This document shows, in pieces, positions 45,342 through 53,529 of a stretch of DNA of 64,000 nt. The translations under genes were made by a program, and so were the position numbers. Within the stretch, counting starts at the first letter, position 1, and every line of letters begins with the position of its first letter. A model generated the notes under the pieces. It worked only from the letters and a program-made list of their open reading frames with translations, did no database searches and was not told the DNA's origin. The stretch comes from Polyporus tsugae (taxonomy: Eukaryota > Basidiomycota > Agaricomycetes > Polyporales > Polyporaceae): NCBI GenBank assembly GCA_024305745.1, contig JAHRBS010000009.1, positions 2,294,001-2,358,000 on the forward strand, written 5' to 3'.

Positions 45342-46078
45342 ATGTCCTCCTCCCCTCTCAATGTCGCTGCTGTCTCCTCCCCCATGCTCCGTGCCTCTAT
45401 GGCTGATCTCCTCCAGAACCTCATCTCGCTCAGCCCTCCCGATTACCGCATCCTCCTCAGACGGATCCAAGACAACGAACCCCTATCCCACACCATCGAC
45501 GCCGCTTGCCAGGCGGACATTGCCCTCCATCTTTGCAAAAAGGCCATTAACACTATCAGTTTCGCGAAGGAGGACCTCCAGGAGTGCAAGTTCCAACTGG
45601 CTAACACCCTCGAAGCCATCGTCGACGTCCTCCACCAGTCCCCGCTCGGGTCCCAGATCCCTGGCGAGTTCTACGAGCGGTACAGCTATGCCCCTCCCAT
45701 TGAACATACCCCCGAGGGACCCAAGCACGAGGAAGCGGAGCACGAGGACCCTCCCCAAACTCCCCCACGCACAGCCTGGACCTACCCCCGTGGCGTCATC
45801 GCTCCCCTCGCCAATCTACCCAAACAGCAACCACGCAGTCCAAGGCTAGCACATCTCGGTCCTCCTCCTGCCGCACTCGCCGACAGAGCGCCCAGTCCTC
45901 TCCCCCTCGCCCCACGCTGCAGCAGCGTATCTCCTCCCCTACCAGATCACGCTACTCTGGCGAGTCGGACTTCTCTGATGTCCCCTTTGACCACCACCGT
46001 CATTCGATGGAGGCCACGTTTGGCCGTGACGACAACGCGAGGTCATCTACACCTAGCTTCGGAGCAGCCAGGCCATAG
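45342..46078 (+). CDS. E2 extra 3' ORF, function unknown, frameshifted
   Basis: Starts at ATG 45342 (MSSSPLNVAAVSSPMLRASM), with a helical middle (ADLLQNLISLSPPDYRILLR, CQADIALHLCKKAINTISFA) and an acidic/Pro-rich stretch. The frame that reads through into the LTR is not the natural one: after about 45800 the sequence is protein-like in another frame (SRYSGESDFSDVPFDHHRHS, ending FGAARP and a stop at 46078). One indel near 45780-45830 is therefore likely. The stop lies just before the polypurine tract. It resembles no standard retroelement domain I know; it could be an env-like or accessory protein, or the relocated start of another ORF. Confidence 0.5.
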
Positions 46079-46089
46079 ACAGGGGGTAA

Positions 46090-46567
46090 TGTTACCACCT
46101 TGTATGCCGTCTTATCTTTTCCCCTTTGACGTTCCTATCTCGCTCTCACCTCTGCATGACTCCCGGGTTCAACCCCACTGTACTCTTACTAGGCGCGTGA
46201 TCACAACATCACGTGTTAGCTATTGTCCCCGATCCGGACCATCCCACGCTATTGTCCTTCTCAGTACAATAGGCCTCCCCTTCTCGGTTACTCCTTTGTT
46301 CTCTGTTTGCTGTAGGGTCCCGTTACCTCGGTTCCGCTATTGTTCCTGTTACCTATATAAGACGAGACCCCCATGTACTTTTCCCCAGTTTGACCTCTTG
46401 AATCCATTGAGGTTCTCACTCCCCACTGAACCCTTGAGCATCTGTCCCCTGACCAGTCGCTACCCAGAACCTCTGACACAATGAACACTGCTTAACTCCC
46501 TTGTCATCCTCCGCCCACTTTGAGAGTGCGCACCTCTGACCTACACACTGAGAACCTTGTCGTAACA
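46090..46567 (+). repeat. E2 3' LTR
   Basis: 478 bp, TG...CA, six differences from the 5' LTR. Confidence 0.93.
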
Positions 46568-47237
46568 GGCGCTAGCCGTTGCCACGGAACTGGCACTGGC
46601 ACTTTTTCATCCAGAGGCGAGCGCACACTCGCTCGCAGCTCAAACCTCACGTCTCCTGGCTCTTTTTTTCATCCAACTCATGCTTTACTCAGGCTATTCT
46701 AGCCAACATATGGCATCTACAACAGCTAGCTCCTCGAGTCAGGGTTGGAAGGTAAGTAAGATGGCGATGGTGGCCCGCCGCAGTACTCATGTTTGTCGCC
46801 GCGCCATCAAGACAGGTCGGAGCAGATATAAGAGGAGGTATGGCATAGGTACGTGCTCACATTGCGGGCTGGTCATCTTTATGTCTCCCTTCCATCCCTT
46901 CCTGCATGCATACCGTGCAAACATGCACTCGCACTGTGTTCCACGTCAGTATCTTCGCATTCTGATGAGGTGCTAACTGTTTGTCAGGGATCTCTCGTGC
47001 GATATACCTGCACACACTGTACGTATTTCATGAACTGCGCATCTCGTCAGTCACCCTCTACTAAATTGCACACTGCAGTACTAATATTTCTTCAAGGAGA
47101 AGGTCAGTACTGTCCCTGCCCGAGCGTGGGCAATGCATTACACTAATCCCACCCACAGTACAACTGGCCTCCCTGTATGTCCCCAGCAACGAGATCCAGC
47201 AGCACATCCAGGAGGCCGTCGACGAATGTCTCCCGTG
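46568..47237 (+). other. Fragment of an unidentified split gene in the insertion block
   Basis: ATG at 46680 (MLYSGYSSQHMASTTASSSS) followed by GT-AG-like boundaries near 46750, 46850 and 47105. The last stretch before the foldback element reads SLYVPSNEIQQHIQEAVDEC and joins the frame on its far side. It is not homologous to K1 or K2. Product unknown. Confidence 0.35.
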
Positions 47238-47726
47238 TAGGGTCCAGGAGTCCGGTCCAAAGACCGCTCGAAGACCGGAACTTGACCGGGACTGGACTTC
47301 AAAAGACCGGACCATAAGGTCAGTCTTTATCGGTCATGTCTCAGTCCCGGTCCCGGTCTTTTTAAATTGGGCCTCCGAAAAGACCGCAAGGACCGGTCAT
47401 AACCAGTCCTTGACTGGTCCTAAATCAATAGTTTTATGGGCTCAGAAATAATGTGTTCATGCCGGGAATTGAACCGGAGACCTTATGTGAGGTTCCCGGT
47501 TCAATTCCCTCCATGAACAGTTGTTATTCAGTCTTATTCGGTCTTGACCGGTTTTGACCAGTCTTGACTGGTAAGGACCGAGGACCGGACCGAAGTCCAG
47601 TCCGGTCCTTGCAGGACCGGAAAATCAGTCCGGTCCTTCAGAATTGGACCGGTCCTGTTAGGTCACGGTCCTTGGTCCTGAAAATTTGGGCCAAAAGACT
47701 GGACTTGACCGGACTCCTGGACCCTA
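47238..47726. mobile_element. 489-bp foldback MITE, hAT-like, with inverted tRNA T-arm core
   Basis: Terminal inverted repeats of 20 bp (TAGGGTCCAGGAGTCCGGTC at the left end). The 8-bp target duplication CTCCCGTG is at 47230-47237 and 47727-47734. The interior is filled with GACCGG/CCGGTC-type short repeats. The centre (47454-47519) is a palindrome, TGTTCATG...CATGAACA, that holds GGTTCAATTCC on both strands (47498-47508 plus; 47465-47475 minus), a match to the tRNA B box/T-loop. The 8-bp duplication suggests the hAT superfamily. No transposase is encoded. Confidence 0.85.
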
Positions 47727-47734
47727 CTCCCGTG

Positions 47735-48300
47735 AGGTGGTCTACACGCAACTTGACGCCGCCATGGCCAAGGGGCGTGTCCGTGTCTGCCGCATGGACT
47801 CGTAGGACGACTTCGACTTTGAGGACCTCGCGGATGCGCCCATTGCCGCGCCCAGCCTGCTCTTGCGCTGGATGGTGCTGGACCTTGAGGACAGATAGGC
47901 GCTTGTGGGTGAGCTGCACCGCATGGCGGAGTACCAACCGTCTGGGCCGAATCTGAAAGGACGACCTCAAGAGGTGGAGGGACAAGGAGGTCACGGTGAT
48001 CAGCGTGGTGAGTGCCTTTGCTCTCCGTGCGTGTGCGAGCATGAGTAGAGCCTAACGGGGGCACGGGAACGTCGTGGCAGGGCTTGACCGTGTTATGTAT
48101 GTGTGGGATAGAAACGTGTACCTGTTGTTTAGTGACAAGTAATGCAATGGATATAGTCTCGCAATGCTGCCTGTGTGGTCCCTGTGGTCTATTGAATGCC
48201 TATATATATTTGAACTATTCTGATGCTATTTGCTGCTTTTTAGGAAGGGACTTGCATCATTATACTAATCGGCTAAAGGCAATAATTAGTGATATATAGT
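47735..48300 (+). other. Continuation of the unidentified split gene, then AT-rich tail
   Basis: After removal of the foldback element and one CTCCCGTG, the upstream frame continues as ECLPREVVYTQLDAAMAKGR, then meets TAG near 47803 and again near 47897, with FEDLADAPIAAPSLLLRWMV between. A degraded host or element gene. From about 48080 the sequence is AT-rich with no ORF of note. Confidence 0.35.
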
Positions 48301-49360
48301 GCCGAATATCGCAGGGGTTGATGCGTGCCCCGTCATCCTTGAGCTCAAAAAGGAGCTGGGAATGGCTGGCGTCGGGGACGTCCAAGTCGCAATGACACAT
48401 ATGAAGATCATGGTGCACCCAATAGTAAGTCCTGATTAAGATATGTGTACCTTTATATGCCTAATGACTGTTTTCCAGAGCGCCTTCGTCCGCGAAAATA
48501 CTCCCTGTCCAACCATCCTGCTCAGCCTCTCGGGTACCGCCTTGCACGTCGCGTATGGCATACTGGTTGACACGTTTATCTCCAAACCAATCGACCAACA
48601 TTGGTTTCCGCTTGGTGGCGCCACCCCCAAGCAACGGCGTGCCAATATACAGAACCTCGCCAGAATTGTTTCAGCTGTGCGAGACGCGATACAGCGCCTC
48701 CAGACATTCTACATGGGACTCTCCTCCACAGCCACACGTCCTCCTCCCTACCTCCCCAACCCAACGCTAGTCGATCCCTCGAACACGTGGTTCCGCAACC
48801 TCAAGTTCAGCGACAGGCTCAGCCGAGATACGTCGCGATCGCTATTCCGGGCGAGCCTTCTAGACCGAAGCGTGCTCGTCAAATTCTGCGACGACTACGG
48901 TGCCCAGGCTCACGTACGCCTCGCGAGTTCCGCTTTAGCCCCTGAGCTACATCACGTAGAGCCTCTCGTAGGGGGGCTTACCATGGTTGTTATGGCGTTC
49001 CACCCCGAGATGATGTCCGCATATGACAAATACTTCGGTCGCGAACTCCCCGAAAGTGTCATAACGGAGGTAGACCGGGCGCTGAGCATCCTCCATGCTG
49101 AGGACCCGGCCCGCGGGCTTCGTCCCTTGGTTCATGGAGACATTTGCCGAGAGAATATTCTAGTTCCGCGGAATGCGGCCGCAGACACACCTGTACACCT
49201 TGTCGGGTTTCGTTGGTCCGGAGAGGTTGGTCAAGCGCATTATCCCTGCGATTCGTTCTTGGACAATGTCCGTGGCACGCTGGAAGGCCGGAGGGGGGAT
49301 GGAGATATCATAATAGACCATGACAGAAGGATGCGCAATAGGTTGACACCGTACGCTTAG

Positions 49361-49971
49361 TATAGCAATATTAATAGATGACTATGACTACGGGCCAATG
49401 AAGTGCACCAACACGAAGAAAGGCCGCAAGCTATGAACCTCCGCCAGACTAATGACTCTAAGCTCACGGGCAAGTTTGACCCCATGTTCAAACAGATTCT
49501 GGCGTAGAGGGTGGAGGGGCAGGCGACGTGACTGCAGGAGCGCTGCGGCTGCGACGACGAGAAGCGGAGATAGCGGGGACGGTATACCACGCGCAGAGGA
49601 GGATGAGTTCTATTCATAACCGAGAGAAGAATTATTAGCCTTAGTTTTGAACGCGGCGTGTGCAGAATGTGTGAGGATGGAGTTCAGAGGGCGAGTAGCA
49701 CCAGGATGGTGCAGGTGGAACCGGCCGACCATCTCACTGGCGGTAGGGCTGTCGGAGAGTCCGGGGACCGGTGAGTCCTGACATCAGCAGACAAACCCTT
49801 TCGAGGGCCAATGAGGCGTACGTACTGGCATGACCGTTACATGATCGCAGGCCCTTGAAGGGTTGCTTTCGACATTGTTACCCCTCAGTGCCTTTCAGCA
49901 CCGCGTGTCACCTACAGCACACGAACATGCCATCTCAGTGAGCATTGACTCGAAAGCGACTGCTTGTTCAC
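49361..49971. other. Spacer between K3 and F-box F5
   Basis: Convergent 3' flanks. No coding or RNA feature supported. Confidence 0.45.
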
Positions 49972-51795
49972 TCACCCTGCTGGTGGCCCCAAGTCCGCTC
50001 CCAAATTGTCACCTTCCTCACTCTCGTCCAAGCTGATCCCCGGCAAGCTCAGTCGCTCCGTGCAGTCTACGATATCCTTGACACATGCGCGACACTGGGC
50101 CCGGGACAAGCCCCAACCCCGCCAGAGATCCCGGAGGTTGAGTTCCGCCAGAACGACGCCTCTGTCCCCGCGGTATCGGATGCAAGTGCGTATCGCCTCG
50201 TACACCGCCATATTCCCATCGCCGCGGACGCTGACATGCGCTAGGTTGGGGCAGGCCACCGGAGAATCGGGGTCGGCCGCCGACGCAGCGTGGAGCCCGA
50301 GAAACGCGTTCTCCATCCCGACAGCACACGCTTCCTCCAAGAACCCGTGGATGGACAGCCGCTCCAGGAGAGGAAACGTCCGGAACACACCCGCCCATGC
50401 CGCCACCGTATCGGGGAGAACATGCAAGATCGAAAGGGACGTCAGCGGAGATCGCCATAGAAACTGCACGAGGTCCGCCACCGAACCCCACCGAGAGGGC
50501 GTTTGCGTACCGGGCGGGGCATCAGGAGCCAGCTGCATCCCCAAATAGACAATGGTCGGGAGGGTATAAGGCGTGTGGATCTCGACCCTGCGGCCAGAGG
50601 ACATCCACATGTCGATGTCCTTGGCCATACCCAAAGGCCCGAGGGTGACAGCGTGGCTGGGAGGGAGCATGGCAGCCATCAAGTGGGGCCCATTCGAGGA
50701 GGGCGAGTCGGCTTCTTCAATGTCCTCGGCGTCGGCTGATATCCCCATATGCACAGACGAATGGATGTGGAAATGTGCCAGGAATCGGGAGGTGCAGACG
50801 GCCCCGTGCCCTGATAGTGCGAAGCTATTGAGGTGCGGAAAGGATACGAGTGGCCGGCTGTGTGCTCGGTCCCGTTGCATCCAGTCGCCTGAGAGGCGAT
50901 CGAGAGTGTTGTCTAGGTGCAGGCGTCTGAGCCCAGTGCACGACGCGAGTGCGTCGAGGAAGCCGTCGAACGGGAGATTGTGCGAGCATGTCGTCAGGGA
51001 GAGCGTCTGCAGTTGCGTGTAGAGGGGGGTGTCTTGAGGTGCCACAACTCCAGTCAACGCGAGACGGCGAAGGTGGGGGAAGCGTTGGCAGGTAAGGTCG
51101 ACATCGATAGGCAGGTGGTACGGGCGACGCTTATCGTGGGTGATGGCCAAATCGAGCCTCTCTAGCCCGGGCATCCCATCGCCAAAGAGGAGCGCCAGTG
51201 CAGCGAGCACGTCCGGATCCATGTCGCCAACCTTGACGTGGACTCGGAAGTAGAGGCTCCCGATACGGTGTACGAGGGGATACACAACACTGAAGTGCGC
51301 GACGCGACACGAAGCTGGTATTCGTGCCAAGACGTCGATAGGAGCGGGGACGGAACGATCAAGGCAAAGCTCGGTCCAATTGGTGGCGTTTGTGAGGTGG
51401 ACCGAGCACCAGAAGGCCGGAGTTCCGACTATGAGCTCGCGCCAGTGACGACATACTCTCATGAGCCTCCAGAATCTCCAATTCGGGGTCTCGAATGTCC
51501 CTGCGGAGGTCATGTCGATGGCAGTCGCGAGGTAGTAGTGTATGTGGAAGTTGAAGATGTGAATGAGGAGTTCATTGGGAAGCTGGTTAATGGGGAGCGA
51601 GCAGTTCCAGAGGATCTTGAACTCGAGCCGTTCGTTCGAGATTGCCTGAGTGACCTCGTGCTTCACACCTGGTTCTGCCATCCGCCGAGCGATCGCCTGA
51701 CGGAGGACGTTAGGAGTAGACTGACCCCAGTACTCCGATGTTGTGAGGGTAGACACGGGCGCGGGGGTAAATTCTGCATCCAAAGGACGCCTCAT
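49972..51795 (-). CDS. F-box protein F5, intact, 607 residues
   Basis: A single uninterrupted minus-strand exon. The F-box at about residues 68-130 has INQLPNELLIHIFNF, LMRVCRHWRELI and TPAFW, the standard F-box-like signature that binds Skp1. It follows a conserved N-terminal lead (TSEYWGQSTPNVLRQAIARR). The rest is an irregular LRR-like array (GSLYFRVHV, LERLDLAITH, LRRLALTGVVAPQDT, LRRLHLDNTLDRLSGDWMQ, LLERLSIHGFLEEACAVGM) ending CTERLSLPGISLDESEEGDN. Such proteins recruit substrates to SCF ubiquitin ligases in nucleus or cytoplasm; the substrate is unknown. It is the only intact F-box copy here and the best reference for F1-F4. Introns in the upstream leader are possible. Confidence 0.9.
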   Translation of the reverse strand: MRRPLDAEFTPAPVSTLTTSEYWGQSTPNVLRQAIARRMAEPGVKHEVTQAISNERLEFKILWNCSLPINQLPNELLIHIFNFHIHYYLATAIDMTSAGTFETPNWRFWRLMRVCRHWRELIVGTPAFWCSVHLTNATNWTELCLDRSVPAPIDVLARIPASCRVAHFSVVYPLVHRIGSLYFRVHVKVGDMDPDVLAALALLFGDGMPGLERLDLAITHDKRRPYHLPIDVDLTCQRFPHLRRLALTGVVAPQDTPLYTQLQTLSLTTCSHNLPFDGFLDALASCTGLRRLHLDNTLDRLSGDWMQRDRAHSRPLVSFPHLNSFALSGHGAVCTSRFLAHFHIHSSVHMGISADAEDIEEADSPSSNGPHLMAAMLPPSHAVTLGPLGMAKDIDMWMSSGRRVEIHTPYTLPTIVYLGMQLAPDAPPGTQTPSRWGSVADLVQFLWRSPLTSLSILHVLPDTVAAWAGVFRTFPLLERLSIHGFLEEACAVGMENAFLGLHAASAADPDSPVACPNLAHVSVRGDGNMAVYEAIRTCIRYRGDRGVVLAELNLRDLWRGWGLSRAQCRACVKDIVDCTERLSLPGISLDESEEGDNLGADLGPPAG

Positions 51796-52654
51796 CTGCT
51801 AAGGCTGTGAGCATGGGCCAACTTTAATGAAGAAAACCGCAATCGCATACCTATCATAGCGGTGTCACAGGCAAGACAGGGTCCGAGAAAAAAAATAAGG
51901 ACGTCGAGTCAGCAGGTTTGACAATTTGAACGTTGAATCGCGCAATAACTTACCCTTCTGAGCTTAAGCAGCATGGTTGTCAACGCGTCCGAATGTACCG
52001 TTTGCTACGGTAGACGTGGAAAGGTAGAGGGGGAGAAAAGGGGGGAGCGAGAAAGGAGCCTCCGAGTTGGCGGACTCGGAAAGGGGTTTCTCCGTCAAGT
52101 CGGTCACATTGGGCCCAAATCCACATCAGTATACATCTGTTGTCCCCGAGAAGGTCTTTACAGCATTGATGGTGTAGGGCATGGGTGGTGGGGATGGGCG
52201 AAGGGGCTTGTTGCTGCGATGAAAGTTGGGGACAGGCGCCAAGACGGCGCCAACCATCCTCCACCGGAGCTCACATGAACACCAGTCTTGAGCTTGGAAG
52301 GTCTCACATCATCGTTCCGGTTTGTGAAAAGAATGTAATGTCCTCATTGTAGGGAGTCCCACACGGGCCCGATGTCGACGTCAACAGTCAGCGTATCCCC
52401 CCGGACTTCAATACCAAACGTCAGGCACGAACGAGGCTGGGTGTCGAACTACGGTATAAATTATACAATGCACATTGTGCATAGGACGCAAATAAATACA
52501 TGATGGGAACAATCATCAGAACGTTAGTCCAACTCCGATTCCGATTCCGAGTCTATCGTCCGAACTGCGGCTCAAAGCAACAACTTGTTCACTCAAGTCC
52601 CAGGCTAGCCAGAGGGCTCAGGATGGTAGCGGCGACCCGCGACGACGCTGGGAA
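51796..52654. other. Spacer, no gene seen
   Basis: 5' flank of F5 (similar in layout to the flank of F4) and 3' flank of the Ser/Thr-rich gene. ORFs here are short and unlike any family. Confidence 0.45.
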
Positions 52655-53529
52655 CTACGAGCCCGTTGGGGAGATCAAGAACGAGGTCGGCGTAGACGGG
52701 GAGGAGAGGGACGGAAGGGGATCGGAGAGAGACTCGGAGGGCGGGGACGACGAAGCGGACGACTCCGAAAACGTGGCATCGCTCGACCCTGCTGACGAGC
52801 CCGAGGGTGAAAAGCTTACGCTATCTCCGTCAGCCGACGCCGACGCCGTGGGGCTACTCGGTGCCGGAATGCCGCTGCTGTACTGCGTCTGCGTCGCCGT
52901 ATCGGCGACAGTGGTGAAGGACGAGACCGAGTCCGTCCCGCTCGCCGAGGTCTCGCTGGACAAAGGTGTCTCAGAGGCGGGCGTGGTCGACGACGGGGCT
53001 GCCGTTTCTGTCTCCGAGGTCTGGGTCGTTGCGGCCGGAGTGGAGACGAGGGCCGTGGGGATGGAGATGGACGGCACCTGCGATTGCCGCTTCACGATCC
53101 CGTGAGGGTGCAGGTCGCGCCGGTGCGGCACTGACAGGGATTGAGGAACGCTCGAGGACGACGAGGGCGCGGGTGGGGACGGGAGGACGCTGGTGGGAAG
53201 GGTTGGGGGGTTCAGGAGGAACGTCGTCGCGGAGCCGGACGGAACCTGGGAGGGTGCGTTGCTTGAGGCGGAAGCATTGACACTGGGCACAGAAGGGGTG
53301 GAGAGGGCGGGAAGAGCAGTCATACTTGACGCAGTGGAGGTAGAGGAAACAGTAGTGCTAGTCGATGTAGTAGCGGAATCGGAGACGGTAGAGGTGCCTG
53401 ACCGAGACGAATGTCAGCCCGAGACAGCGCGAGTACACAAGTCATCCGGCACTCACTGTTGGTGGATTGGGCCGCAACGCAAGTCACGAAGAACAAGGTA
53501 GCAAGAGCAGTGGACTTGTTGGAAACCAT
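52655..53529 (-). CDS. Secreted Ser/Thr-rich (mucin-like) protein
   Basis: Exon 1 (53529 to about 53450) encodes a clear signal peptide, MVSNKSTALATLFFVTCVAAQ. A GT-AG intron ends near 53405, and exon 2 continues as STSTVSDSATTSTSTTVSS. The mature chain is dominated by Ser, Thr, Pro and Ala, with one basic patch (HRRDLHPHGIVKRQ) that contains a KR Kex2-type site. Such proteins are usually O-glycosylated cell-surface or wall proteins. The frame ends at TAG 52655-52657. The same frame downstream encodes a hydrophobic tail (VAATILSPLASLGL), so a GPI-type C-terminus may be cut off by this stop or joined by an unrecognised intron. Confidence 0.72.

Larger units (their letters stand above)
39939..46567 (+). 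mobile_element. E2: Ty3/gypsy retrotransposon, inactivated
   Basis: 478-bp LTRs starting TGTTACCAC and ending GTAACA differ at six positions I can count. Flanking 5-mers are GGCAC (39934-39938) and GGCGC (46568-46572), a target duplication with one later change. Gag, protease, RT, RNase H and integrase are present, with lesions: initiator ATG apparently changed to GTG (40467), TGA at 40962-40964, 44282-44284 and 44384-44386, and loss of the integrase C-terminal module after 45304. A GGGGG purine tract (46082-46086) precedes the 3' LTR. Confidence 0.95.
38555..49360 (+). pseudogene. K3: header/REase-like/kinase-like gene split by an 8.6-kb insertion block
   Basis: 5' exons 38555-38812 (header: MWQNILSLAKLLARV, FGPHEVVDCREFKLPG), 38865-39036 (MEKRFAEQLGREDAILLMEE), 39091-39141 and 39186-about 39655 (linker EPEREQSINRAK, LRTAFNNHLVLMGRP, QAVTPIIQQLFGV, ending GARTDAVMVTTI). 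3' exons about 48301-48424 (DACPVILELKKELGMAG, nuclease-like E-L-K core) and 48479-49360 (NIQNLARIVSAVRDAIQRL, VLVKF, GGLTMVVMAF, LVHGDICRENILV, VGFRWSGEVGQAHYP, stop TAG). Apart from the insertion I see no stop or frameshift, so it was intact when hit. The kinase-like part keeps VLVK, HGD and the loop Asn but has Gly in place of the DFG Asp, as do K1 and K2, which suggests a pseudokinase. Crinkler-like nuclease/kinase effectors are the closest architecture I know. Confidence 0.65.

Noticed and set aside
45342..46484. 380-codon ORF running into the E2 3' LTR
   Set aside because: The second half is in the wrong frame; the natural frame ends at 46078 before the LTR.
47454..47519. A tRNA gene
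   Set aside because: Only the T-arm/3' half is present, in inverted duplicate; no D-arm, anticodon arm or A box.
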